Assembly: GCA_009193035.1 (NCBI GenBank)
Contig: SWDT01000038.1
Coordinates: 248,001-312,000 of the forward strand
Reading direction: 5' to 3'
DNA: 64,000 nucleotides
Source: Halicephalobus mephisto
Lineage: Eukaryota; Nematoda; Chromadorea; Rhabditida; Panagrolaimidae
Part shown: positions 23,235-33,961 of the stretch, piece after piece
How positions within the stretch are numbered: position 1 is the first letter of the stretch
Layout of the letters: each line of letters begins with the position of its first letter
The notes under the pieces: model-generated
What the model was told of the DNA's origin: nothing
The model's database searches: none
What the model saw: the letters and a program-made list of their open reading frames with translations, nothing else
Position numbers and translations under genes: made by a program

Positions 23235-23655
23235 CATCAACATAAAAGTAAAAATTAAATCTGCATCTTGCTCACGAGGTTTAGACAAGTCAAAATAAAT
23301 CTAAAACCCGCAGTTTGCGTGCAATATCGTGGCAGATAGGTAAGTATCAAAAATAAAATGAAACTTGCAGGTTGCGGGCAATATTGTGGCAGATAGGTAG
23401 GCATCAACATCAAAATGAAATTTGCAGGTTGTGAGCAACATTATGGCAGATAGGTAAGTATCAAAAATAAAATGAAACTTGCAGGTTGCGGGCAACATTG
23501 TGGCAAATAGGTAAGTATCAAAATAATACCCGCATGTTGCGTGCAGCATTTCAACCTTGAAGTCAAAGTTAAACTTGCAAGTTGCGGGCAACATTGTGGC
23601 AGACAAGTCGATATTAAAAATAAAATAAAATTTGCAGGTTGCGAGCAGGATTCAC
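23235..23655. repeat. CTGCAG-TTGC-GCAA array 5
   Basis: About seven copies of a 54-60 bp unit (GAAACTTGCAGGTTGCGGGC, AACATTGTGGCAGATAGGTA) lie just upstream of the receptor gene. The minus strand is open for 101 codons with an 18-19 residue period, as expected from a repeat close to a multiple of three. No coding evidence exists. Confidence 0.85.
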
Positions 23656-23719
23656 TCGATCCATTTAATTGTGCGAAAATTCAATTTAATTCCGACCTTG
23701 ATGTCGACCTCTATAGACC

Positions 23720-25670
23720 TAGACAGTAGTTTTTATAGATATCTCAAAAAATAAATTTCAAAGGAATATGTTGACTCTCGTTGTAGACAAGAACCAAGAA
23801 TCAATGCGAACTTAATTAAAAAACAAAATTTATAATTTTTCATATTCAAAATTTTTTTGTTTGTAAAAAATCAAAAAAACTCTAATTTCAAAAACACAAA
23901 TTTCATTTTATAAATTTTTTTTGAAATTTTTAAAAATTAAAATGAACTGTTTGAACTCAGATTTAAAAAGGAAAAAATTTTTAAAGAAATTTAAAAAGAA
24001 AATTTTAAAGAAATTTAAAAAGAAAATTTTAAAGAAATTTAAAAAAAATTTTTCAAAAAAATAAGAAATTTAAATAGAAAGAAAATTCTTAAGAAAAAAA
24101 TTATAAAATAATACTTATTTAATTAATGTAAAAAATGATCTTTGATTTTGATTACAAATGTTAAAATTAAATAAAAATTGTTAATTTTTTGAAATTCTTA
24201 AACTCCCCCGAAAAAGTGGGATTTTATAAAATTTAAAAAATTTTCGAATTTTAAAATTTTTTAGAAATTTTTTAATTTTTAAAAGTTTTTTAATTTTTTT
24301 AAATTTTCAGAAGTTTTTGAAGTTTTTAAAATTTAAAAAATTTTTAAAAGTTTTTTAATTTTTAAAATTTTCAAAAATTTTTGATTTAAGTGATTTTTAA
24401 AAAAATATTTATTTTAAAAAATTTTTTCAGATTTTTGTGAAAAAATAAAAAATTACTGTAAAAATCAAACAAATTTTTATTTCTTTTTTATTTAAATTTT
24501 TAAAAATAGATTTTTTTTAAAATTATTTTTTGAGATTTTCAATTCTCACACAGTAAAAGAATAAAAGTGAAAAAATGGTATATTTAATAATTCCCTATTG
24601 AATTTGACTCATGCAGTTTTTATTTTTAATTTACGTAGAAAATTTTAGAAATTTAAGGGATTTAGAAAAATTAAATTTTAATAATAAAAAATAAAAAACA
24701 AATTTTGAAAATTAAAACTTTAAAAAAATTATAAAATTTAAAAAACTTTTAAAAAATTATAAAATTTTTAAAAAAAGTAAAAGTTTAAAAAAAGTAAAAT
24801 TTTAAAAAGTTTAAAAAATTTAAAAATTTAAAAAAAGTAAAACTAGGAAAATTTTAAAAAACTTTAAAAAATTAAGAATTTTAAAAAAGTTAAATTTAGA
24901 AAACTTTTTTAAATTTAAAAATTTAGAAATTTATATCTCGAGAAAAATTGGAAAATATTTAAATTTTATAATTTTGTGATTTTGTGATTTCTCGAGTACA
25001 GCAGAAAATTAAATTTTAAATAATTTATTTAACTTTAATTTTTAAGCACATGATTCAGTCGAAAACTCATTAATGTGGATTTGTCGGTTTGATAAATGGC
25101 TGTAAAATAACATGGTACTTTAATATGATTTTATTTCCTCGTAAAATTGGATCTTAATGAACGTTTCGAAATTTGTATTTTTTGAGATGCCAAAAAGGGA
25201 CATCTATCAACGCCTTTTCAAAGTCTAAAATTTCGGATTTTGTTCGTTCCCATAGGAAAGCCGTCTGTCATATCAAAACTTATCTCTTTAGATATAAAAA
25301 TTTGAAAAATCTAAAAATTTAGAAATTTTAAAAATAAAAGAAATTTAGAAATTTGAAAATTTTTAAAAATCTAAAAATTTAGAAATTTGAAAAATAAAAA
25401 AATCTAAAAATTGAGAAATTTGAAAATAAAAAAATTAAGAAATTTTAAAAATAAAAGAAATTAAGAAATTTTAAAATTTTAAAAATAAAAAAAATTAAGA
25501 AATTTGAAAAATCTGAAAATTTTAAGAATTTTAAATTTTAAAATTAAAAAATTTTGAAATTTTGAAAATTGAAGATTTAAGAATAAAAAATTTGAAAATT
25601 GAGAATTTTGGAATTTTTAACAATTGTTATTTTTTGTAAATTTTGAAAACCTTTAAAATTGGAAAATTGT
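23720..25670. other. AT-rich spacer with A/T runs
   Basis: Nearly 2 kb of degenerate TTTTTAAAATTT and AAATTTAGAAATTTGAAAAT motifs. A short mixed block at about 25050-25290 (CGTTTCGAAATTTGTATTTT, CATCTATCAACGCCTTTTCA) is the only exception. No gene seen. Confidence 0.5.
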
Positions 25671-25945
25671 TTTTTTAGTTCAAAGTGCACCAATTAGCGG
25701 CTGTCGGAACTTCATGTATTTCGGAGCTCTGAGTGATGAAAAACGAGAAAAACTCCGTTTCTGATTGATTTTTTCTCAGTAGGCGTCACGGGAGATCCTT
25801 GAACTGTCCATCGCAAAATTGAACAGTTTCTTTGAAAAACCGCATTGGCGGGCATTCCTTGGATCTGATTTCGAAATTTAAATTTCATTATTTTTGATTA
25901 TTTTTGTTAAATTTGTATTTTTTGTTAAATTTGGACTAATTTCAA
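25671..25945. other. Isolated non-repetitive block
   Basis: About 190 bp of balanced composition (CACCAATTAGCGGCTGTCGG, CGTCACGGGAGATCCTTGAA, CGCATTGGCGGGCATTCCTT) stands between AT-rich spacer and repeats. It has no long open frame. It might be an enhancer, promoter or non-coding RNA. Confidence 0.3.
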
Positions 25946-26570
25946 TGAAACGGTCTCGAAACGAAAATCCCTGATTATCAGTTGACCAGGTTACTGTCAG
26001 TTAGGGAAGTCGATCATCAATCATATTTTTTACTTTTTAAAGTTCTTTTAATTTTACTTATTTCAAATTTCGTTGATATATCGAATATTTCCAATATATC
26101 GTTTTTTTCCACGCGTTCCCGGAATGAAAATCTTTGGTTATCAATTAGCTGATCTATTACCTAAAACTTGATTTTCAATATTGTTATTATTATGTTTTCT
26201 TTATTTTTACATGTTGTTGATATATCAAATATTCCCAATATTTCCAATATATTGTTTTTTTCCACGCGTTCCCGGAACGAAAATCCTTGGTTATCAATTA
26301 GCTGATCTACTACCTAAAACTTGATTTTCAATATTGTTATTTTGTTATTATTATGTTTTCTTTATTTTCACGCGTTGTTGATATATCAAACATTCCCAAT
26401 ATATCCTTATCTTCCACGCGATCCCGGAACAAAGCATCCTGCATTTCAGTAAGCTACTCCACTCTCGACTGAAAATGTCGATTATATATTTCCTCAATTT
26501 TATTTTTGTTCCTAATTTCGTATTATTGCTGATATATCAAATATTTCTAACTTTTTCCACACGACCCTTG
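25946..26570. repeat. Array of the CCCGGAACGAAAATC family
   Basis: Four or five copies with CCACGCGTTCCCGGAACGAA, AATCCTTGGTTATCAATTAG and a TATATCAAATATTCCCAATA spacer; unit about 120-170 bp. Same family as 6905-8240, 35940-36430 (inverted) and 47440-48060. Confidence 0.8.
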
Positions 26571-27115
26571 TAAATTTTGTAAAATTTTATATAAAAATAT
26601 TTTTTTAGGTTAATTAGCTTGATGAAGTCGAATTATAATTCTGATCAAGTTTTCGATGTCGTTGGATATTATTTCTGTTTTTGAATTTGCCCATTGCTGT
26701 TCTGAATTATCTTCGTGTTCCTTATCCGCACGGGGTCGACACATTCCTTTGACTGCAGGGAGCGGATGGAATCATCTTCCGCGCAACCATAGCACGAAAT
26801 ATGTTCCGTAGGACGATCACGTTTGTTTCTTGGGTGTGTGAAGATCGTTTTGCTCTTGATTATCTTGGATTCTTTTCTTTTTCGTGTATTATTTATTGTC
26901 ATCAATAGTTCATTTGATTGGCAATTGTTTATCGTGATCGGGTTCATTATTGCGAAATTTGGAAATTTATGGTTATTTGGTTTTCAGAAATTTGCGAATG
27001 AAGGATTCGGGCCATTCAATAAATTCTCGATTAAAGCCTCTGCATCGCTTCTGAATCGAGAAAGTGTAAATTTCACTTTTGGGCCTACATTAGGCTTTTA
27101 TTCAATTTTTTGGAA
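26571..27115. other. Upstream region of the Shavenoid-like gene
   Basis: Largely unique sequence with mixed composition around 26700-26830 (CACGGGGTCGACACATTCCT, GGAGCGGATGGAATCATCTT). Open frames on both strands lack ATG starts or family resemblance. It probably holds the promoter of the gene at 27116. Confidence 0.35.
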
Positions 27116-29668
27116 ATGGTTCTAGTCGAATTTCGTTTTTTAAATTTTCAATTATTTTTATTATTTATTTTATTTTTCACAAACGGGTACTGTATGCCAT
27201 TTATGTCGGAAAATACGACAGGGCCGATCGACGGAGATATCTGGTCCCTTGTCGACCGTCGTCCAGGATTACCGGATGTGATTTTGCCCAGCTTATGTCC
27301 TTCGCCTTGTTTGGTCCTGTTCAAAGCTCAGCCAGTGAACGTCTCAGGGACAGAATGTGCTTGTCGATGTTCATCAAATTCACCTGCATTCATTCAAAGT
27401 TATGGACATTGTTCCAATCAAATTGGTTTGTCAAAAAAAATTTGTCTCTAATTGTAAAAAAAAAATTTAAGATGAATGTCAACATCCGATTAAATTTCAA
27501 GGGAATGTAGATTCTTCTTCTGTACCGTTGTTCACGTTACCAACTCCTCAGTCTGTCATCGCTCCTACGGCCAATCTAAAGTGGGAAGAGGCCAATGTCA
27601 AACTGATTCCATCTGTCGGGGCCAGGTGTAACGTGACGGCGGTGTATTATCTCAAAGAAGATCGAATTTGGCAAGAGGCTTCTCCGAGATTGTTCCTTAT
27701 AGGATGGTCAAACAACGACGCTAGAATAATTGTAAGTACTTTTTTAATCAATAAAATTAATTTTCCATTCTATCAAAGTCGAAGATCGAAATTTAGATTT
27801 TTCGTTCTAAACAATGACATCATGTTTTTATTCAGAAAATCCATATATCGACTTTTATGAATTTAGGTAAAATTAAAAAAGTGAAAAAATTCATATATCA
27901 AATTTTATGAATTTAGGTAAAACTTTAAAAAAAGAAAAAATTCATATATCAAATTTTATGAATTTAGGTAAAACTTTAAAAAAAGAAAAAATTCATATAT
28001 CAAATTTTATAAATTTAGGTAAAATTTAAAAAAAAAAGAAAAAATTCATATATTGCATTTTTTTAACTCGAAAAGTTCAAATTTCGATCGAGAACTCTGA
28101 TCGTTAACTTTGATAAACGAATCACAAGTTTATTTTCACGATGATTCTGAAATGACGGAATTAGTTAATTTATTGGTTAAATTAAACCATGCATTTTAAG
28201 TTTTGGTATTTTAAAAATATTTTTCATTTTTCTTCTGATCGCAAATTTTATCCGAGAGCCAAAACTAGGTCAATGTCAATAAGGAACATTGAAATCAGTG
28301 GATATTAGATGATGAGATTTACTGCATGAAGAAATAAGTCGAAAATGACAAAAATAAACTTTTTCAGTGGAACGGAACGACTCCAGATGCTAAGCACTTC
28401 GAAGGTACTGTAATACAGTTGAAATTAGATTGTTTTGGAAGTCGCCGGAATGCTCATTGTGTATCTTTCCGGATCGCTGGACGAACAGGACCAGTTGTTT
28501 CGAAATCTGATCAGATGAATGGTAGCCATCAAGGGAGATTAGAAACGATTGTGATAATTTTACTCGCTATTTTATTATTTTTGAGCATTTTTGGTTCTAT
28601 TATCCTCTGGCATGTGTGTTGGGGTCTGAAAAAATCAGAATTGATATCGAATATTCAAATGCATATTCTTTATCAAATGAAACAAGACAGAGAAAAAGAA
28701 ACAACCGAAAGTGCTCAAAGATACCAGATGATTTCTAGAGGAATGACAGTTGAAAATTCAAGAGAATCCATGGTTGAAAACAATCAAGAAACGGTACAAC
28801 CTGTGGCGATCAAAAGAAAATTGTTTTTTAGTGCAGGTTTGATTCGTTTTTGTTTTTAAATTTATTTTTTTTAGAGTTTTTTGAACCGCATTTTATGGTG
28901 AATCCTCCTCCTATTGCTGAGCAGTTCCTCCATGATCTGAGGAAAATGATAGAAATTGCAAAACAGAGGATTAATCTTCGGAGACATGTTCCGCAACTTG
29001 TGTCTATTCCGGAAGAAACGAAAGAACATTATGAACCATATATGGAATTGGATGAAAAACAAAGAGATTTGAAAGTTAAAACTCCAGAACATTGTATTGA
29101 AGAAGATCAATGTGAAGAAAATTCTCCAAAATCAACGAAATCAAATGATTCTGGCAGAGAATCGATGAAAGACGCCTCGAGCACGGAATCTGTTGCGTCT
29201 TCTACTGATTCTGCCCCGAGGCAAACTCGCAGTCCAGTTCCACCGTTGAGAAACGGAGTGAAGAACATTGTTAATGATTTTGAAAAAGTAAAACCGGAAC
29301 AACCTGTGTTGAAAAAATCAACATCGAAAATTCCAGTAATTAATGGTTTTACGAAATCTCCAAGATTACCTGTTAAATCTACTCATATATCTGCTACAGT
29401 ACCTAAGGATTACGCAGAAGCTCCTCCGTTGCCTCCCAGGAATACTGTAAATCAATCGAAAACGGAGGAAACAACGCCTCCGATACCCAGTTTTCCTCCT
29501 CCACCGAGACCGTCGACGATGGAAAGTGGGGCTTCTGGATGTGGCAGCACCAGAAGGAAGACATATGCTGTTTTCCCGACGGATCCGATGCTGAAGAAGA
29601 GTCTTCCTCGCAGGACGAAGAAAAAAATTCCCTCGTCCGGAAATGAACCAATTGAAACAAATATGTGA
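27116..29668 (+). CDS. Shavenoid-like single-pass membrane protein
   Basis: Four exons (27116-27425, 27472-27731, 28368-28836, 28875-29668) give 610 residues. Residues 1-26 form a signal peptide (FRFLNFQLFLLFILFFTNGYC). The ectodomain to about residue 250 has paired cysteines (CPSPCLVLF, CACRC, HCSNQ, DECQHP) and ends before one span, IVIILLAILLFLSIFGSIIL. The cytoplasmic tail of about 335 residues is Ser/Pro-rich, has proline stretches (APPLPPRN, PSFPPPPRP) that could bind SH3 or EVH1 domains, and ends with YAVFPTDPMLKKSLPRR. The order of domains and the N-terminal cysteine pattern resemble Drosophila Shavenoid, an actin-linked surface protein of epidermal hairs, and its nematode homologues. 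That assignment is from memory and moderate. Intron 1 is only 46 bp; intron 2 carries a tandem repeat. An AATAAA lies at 29741. Confidence 0.8.
27840..28065. repeat. About 61-bp tandem repeat in intron 2 of the Shavenoid-like gene
   Basis: Four copies of TTCATATATCAAATTTTATG, AATTTAGGTAAAACTTTAAA lie within intron 2. Each copy contains a TTTAGGTAAA string that looks like a splice acceptor followed by a donor. Confidence 0.8.
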
Positions 29669-29740
29669 TTTTTTATTTTTAGAATTATATTTTTAAAAAA
29701 AATTATTGTTTGTGAAATTTTGAAATATTTAATAATGAAA

Positions 29741-29746
29741 AATAAA
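29741..29746 (+). terminator. Polyadenylation signal AATAAA
   Basis: A canonical AATAAA 73 bp after the stop of the Shavenoid-like gene. Confidence 0.6.
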
Positions 29747-30000
29747 TGAATTTGAGCTGTATTTTTGAAAAAAGAAAAAGCGGCGAATTTGCCGTAGAAT
29801 ATTGGACATGAGGAATAAATAAGCTTCAAATTCAATGCGCTCAGTGTTCAGTGTGGTTGATGTCAATAACATTTCCGATTTTCTTGAGTGAAAGAGCCTC
29901 CGGGACTGGAACTCGCGACTCAAAAGGAATCAGTTCGCTTTTCGTAAAGGAAGCTCGCTTGCGCTTTGAGTTGCGTAATAAGAAACCACCATATCTCAGT
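29747..30000. other. Spacer after the Shavenoid-like gene
   Basis: Mixed-composition sequence with GCCTCCGGGACTGGAACTCG near 29896-29915. The segment vaguely resembles a tRNA T-arm but lacks a matching box A or stem, so no RNA gene is called. Confidence 0.3.
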
Positions 30001-30530
30001 TTTCTGGAAGATTTTATTTCATCAATTTATATGGATTTAATTGATTCATGACCATTTGATCATTTTTAAGAACATTATGGCATTTTTTAATTAGGAAAAT
30101 TAAAAATTTTAAAATTTTAAAAATCAATTTTAAATTTTAAAATTTTTGATTAATTTTTCTGGAAGATTTTATTTCATCAATTTATATGGATTTAATTGAT
30201 CCATGACCATTTGATCGTTTTTAAGAACATTATGGCATTTTTTAATTAGGAAAATTTGAAAATTTGAAAAATCGATTTTAAATTTAAAAATTTTTGATTA
30301 ATTTTTCTGGAAGATTTTATTTCATCAATTTATATGGATTTAATTGATCCATGACCATTTGATCATTTTTAAGAACATTATGGCATTTTTTAATTAGGAA
30401 AATTAAAAATTTTAAAAATCGATTTTAAATTTAAAAAATTTTAAATTAATTTTTCTGGAAGATTTTTTAATCAGTTTATAAAATTTAAATTGATTCAGAA
30501 CCATTTCATCGTTTTTTTAAAATACATCAT
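30001..30530. repeat. About 130-bp tandem repeat
   Basis: Four copies of TTTCTGGAAGATTTTATTTC, ATGGATTTAATTGATCCATG and TTTTAAGAACATTATGGCAT. ATGGATTTAATTGATCCAT is an imperfect palindrome within each unit. The last copy is diverged. Confidence 0.85.
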
Positions 30531-31364
30531 TTTAAACATTTTTTAAATTAAAAAAAAATTATTTAAAGTTACTGAAATTTTTAAAAATTGATTTTTTAAA
30601 TTAAAAATTTTTTAAAATTAATTTTTATAAAAATTAAATTGATCCATGATTATTTTGATCTTTTTAGTTACGGTACGGTAATTCAAAAAATTTAATTTTT
30701 AATTTTTATGAAAATAAAAAATCTAAAATCGATTGAAAATTTAATTGAAAATGTTTTAAATTTTCGTTTTTCGTCCATTTTTCGAAAGTTCAAACAATTT
30801 TGCCGAAATGCGAATGCCGAGCTGGCGTGTGAACGTGAACACGAAAAATTGGACTGCAGAAAAAGATTCAACTCGGTTCTCACTTCGATTTCTGTTTTTT
30901 TAACCAGACATCCCTCAGTCAAGCTCCTTTTTGGATTAATATATCGGATTCGTCAATCTCACTTTTGAATCCATCATGCAAACTTGCCCAGTTTGAAGAT
31001 CAATAATTTAATCCATGTAATCACTAAAAATCAAAAATTAATTTTTTTACGAAATTTTAGAATTTTCCAGTCGAGACCTGAAATTTAAAAATTTAATTTT
31101 TGATTTAAAAAAAAATCATGATTAATTTTTTTACGAAATTTTAGAATTTTCCAGTCGAGATTTGAAATAAAAAAATTTAATATTTCTTTAGTTATTTATG
31201 GATCCGATTGTTATTATGTTATTTGAAAAGTCAAAAATCAACTTTTTTTGATAAAATTGTCTTAACATGAAATTTCTAGAACTTTCCAGTTGAGATTTAA
31301 AATTATTAAATTAATTTTTTAATTTTCTAAGGATCTGATCGTTTTGATTTTATTTTAGAAATCG

Positions 31365-31612
31365 ACTTTTTTGGATAAAGTGGTCCTGAGTAGAATTTCT
31401 GGAAATTTTCAGAAATTAAAGTAACCTAAATTTTCGGTTTTTTCTAACGATTTCGTAATTGATTTTTGACTTTTTGTCAGGATGGATCTAGGGTCTTCCG
31501 TATCAAGGTACATGGAGTACTGTACCCTCTGTCCTTGGAGATTAATGATTATAATCCAATTATTACGAAATATCAAATATATCACATCACTCAAGTACCG
31601 TATCAAAAATGA
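31365..31612. repeat. GGGTAC...GTACCC dispersed element, inverted copy
   Basis: The reverse complement of 15142-15310 with high identity (ACGATTTCGTAATTGATTTT, GTCAGGATGGATCTAGGGTC). It is followed by ATCACATCACTCAAGTACCG, the inverse of the left edge of the 16340-16700 repeat. Confidence 0.8.
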
Positions 31613-32483
31613 TTTTTGTTTTTTTTGTTTCATAATCAAAAATGATTGAAAAAACTTTTCATCTGACATCATTGCTTCTAGAGAACCATTATCCAAGTGA
31701 GTTCTTTGAATCCAAATCGGTCAATCCCAAACATCCAAGTTTCCCGACCAAGCGCGCGAGTATGCCGTTGGCGTTTCGGCTTTCGTTCTCCGTATTTGGC
31801 ATAAGCAGTCGTTGTTGGCATTGACTAGTCAGCACGGACCCGAATGAGCGCTCTGACCGACAGACGCCCTCCGGAAAAGCCAGAGAACTGAAATGACGGA
31901 AATTTGTTCAGAAGCTTTTACTCTAACACTCTAGTGCTCTCAACTGAACGTCCATATTTTCTATTTTTTAGTTGAATAGAATCCTAAAAAAATGGGCGGA
32001 GACTTCTTAGATGTCTAAAATGAACAAGACAAAAAAGGCATTTTTGACTCTTGTTGAACCCCAGTTTCGTATCGATCAATCCATCGATTAATTCACTGAA
32101 TTAAATATATAAGCCTAAAAATGACCGTGCATGGTTGATTTTAATAAAATAGCTAAAACCTAGTCCCTTTTTGCTTTCATAAAACGAATGCCGGAGGGGG
32201 GGCAACAACGGCACCAAAATCGTTCATGGGCCTTCGTTGCTTGCTTCTCTCAAAATGGGTCTCTGCGAGGAAAGCAGAAAAGCGCAGGCGGAGTCCGTCA
32301 CTCGATTGGGCTTCGACAACGTGCCCGCTGGCAATCAGTCAGTGTGTCGCTGGCAACGGCACTACTCGCTTTTCGTTTTGTTTCGCCTTCTTCCCTTATT
32401 TGAGAGCTTATTCAGTTGGTCGTTGCGCTCTTGGTACTCGTCGTTCACACTCCGTTCACGTCTAGCGCACATTAAAGCTGAAC
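31613..32483. other. Balanced-composition region, probable promoter
   Basis: Two GC-richer blocks (31740-31890 and 32190-32480) stand out from the AT-rich surroundings. They include CCAAGCGCGCGAGTATGCCG and CGTTCACACTCCGTTCACGT. Several overlapping frames are open for 70-110 codons at 32188-32566, but none resembles a known protein and they overlap each other. A promoter or 5' UTR for the open frame at 32484 or for ceh-44 fits best. Confidence 0.35.
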
Positions 32484-32822
32484 ATGAAATTAAAGTTGTT
32501 TCCAAAGGTCTTCTTTACATTATTATTCATCTTCATCATATTATTCTCGTCCATTTTACTTCTTAACTTACAATACTCCCCTCCCCAGCTACCCCCCGAT
32601 CACCCCTCCTCAGCTACCCCCCAGTCACCCCCTCCCCAGCTACCCCCTGATCTCCCCTCCCCTCACCCTTATTCCCCTGGCGATTTTCCTGTCTTATCTG
32701 CTTCCCATCATGGCCCCGTTTTTCCTCTTTTTTTAATCGTCTTTTCTTCCCCCTTCTTCCTCTATTCCTATTTTCCACCATTGTCCCTCTATTTTTATTT
32801 GATAGCTATATATTTACAGTAA
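32484..32822 (+). CDS. Uncertain 112-residue ORF with signal anchor and Pro-rich stretch
   Basis: An ATG opens a frame with a good N-terminal hydrophobic anchor (FFTLLFIFIILFSSILLLNL after MKLKLFPKV). A proline-rich part (PPQLPPDHPSS and similar) and further hydrophobic residues follow. The proline part is encoded by the C-rich half of the pyrimidine minisatellite, so amino-acid composition may only reflect the repeat. It may be a real short membrane protein, the first exon of a type II membrane protein, or chance. No family match. Confidence 0.25.
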   Translation: MKLKLFPKVFFTLLFIFIILFSSILLLNLQYSPPQLPPDHPSSATPQSPPPQLPPDLPSPHPYSPGDFPVLSASHHGPVFPLFLIVFSSPFFLYSYFPPLSLYFYLIAIYLQ

Positions 32823-33180
32823 TCTGATCTGTAGTATTCCTATAGGTTATACTTCAATGGCTTAATCATAAGATTAGTCATCCCTCTACTTCCTTATCTC
32901 TATTCTTGTTCTCTACTCTTCACCATCATTGCTACTCTACCCCTCACCGTCATTCTTACTCTCTACCCCTTACCCGTATTCTTATTATTTACTCTTTACC
33001 CTTATTCTTATTCTCTACCCCTCACCGTCATTCTCACTTTCTACCCTTTACCCCCTATTTTTATTCTCTACCCCCATCTTTACTCTCTACCCCTTACCCC
33101 TATTGTTACTCTCTACCGTTTACCCCTATCTTTACTCTCTACCCTTTACCCCTATCTTTACTCTTATTAATTGATAGTTG
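32566..33180. repeat. Pyrimidine-rich minisatellite
   Basis: The plus strand is almost purely C and T. From 32575 to 32670 it carries CCCCAGCTACCCCCTGATC-like units, and from about 32890 to 33165 TACTCTCTACCCCTTACCCC-like units of roughly 22-27 bp. The opposite strand is G/A-rich with repeated GGGGTAAGGGGTAG. This asymmetry is unlike anything else in the window. Confidence 0.85.
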
Positions 33181-33961
33181 TATTTTCTACAGTAATTTGA
33201 TCTATAAAGTTTTTATTCTTGGTTTTTATTTAAATCGAACTGAATTGTTAGAAAAACTACTCTCTTACTTTTACTATTATTCGTTTTATATTTATATATT
33301 AGTTCTATTTTTTATAATTTTTTTAAATGAGTCATTATTTTTTTGATATTTTTATTTTTCAACAGTAATGCGATCTATATTTTTATCCATGGTTTTTACT
33401 TAAGTCGATTCAACCGTCAGAACATCTGCCATGAATTCGCTTGATTGCTTATCGATCCTGGTTGCCAGCTTCTGCGAGGGCCAAATTTGGTCAGTCTCCC
33501 GCAATCGGAACCGTCTTATTTGGCCTGGTATTGGACTAAAAATGCAGCCGGCTCAAGTCCGATTTTGATCATGAACGAAAAAGGAAAAAGAGAGTCAGCC
33601 ATCTGCCACATTTTCAAGAGGGTTAAAAGAAGGAGGGGTGTTCTATTTGAATTTTGTGCCATTTTAAACAGCTTCATTGAGGGATGAAAGAAGGACAATT
33701 GGGTTGATCTCGTTTTTCGTTCATCCACTTTTCTAGTTCGATTTCCGTTTTCTTATTCCCCTTGAGCCAGTCATTTTGACAAATAAGCCCAATTTGTCCC
33801 TGAGGAAAATCGGTTTTCTGTCTTTTTCTCGATCCATTTCTGGTGACGTTAAAAATTCAAAATTTCAATCATATTTTGCGCGATTTTTCACAATTACCGT
33901 AATCCTGACATTTCAAGTTTTGATTTCTGATGCGTCTCTGACTTGATCGAATCTGGATACA
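33181..33961. other. Upstream region of ceh-44
   Basis: AT-rich at the left, then about 330 bp of balanced unique sequence (33430-33760, for example GCTTATCGATCCTGGTTGCC). Open frames on both strands at 33445-33728 are antisense to each other and match nothing. Promoter or 5' UTR of ceh-44 is the likeliest content. Confidence 0.35.

Noticed and set aside
23301..23606. Minus-strand 101-codon repetitive ORF
   Set aside because: Translation of array 5 of the same repeat family, without ATG-supported or splice-supported structure.
26823..27125. 100-codon hydrophobic ORF upstream of the Shavenoid-like gene
   Set aside because: No ATG start, no splice support, and it overlaps the start of the real first exon in another arrangement.
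29403..29835. Minus-strand ORFs opposite the Shavenoid-like tail
   Set aside because: Antisense of a Ser/Pro/Glu-rich coding exon; no splice signals or family match.
29880..29960. tRNA-like T-arm string near CGGGACTGGAACTCG
   Set aside because: No box A at proper distance and no acceptor or T stem can be drawn.
32906..33346. Long Tyr/Leu/Ser/Pro ORF
   Set aside because: Direct translation of the pyrimidine minisatellite; several frames are open together.
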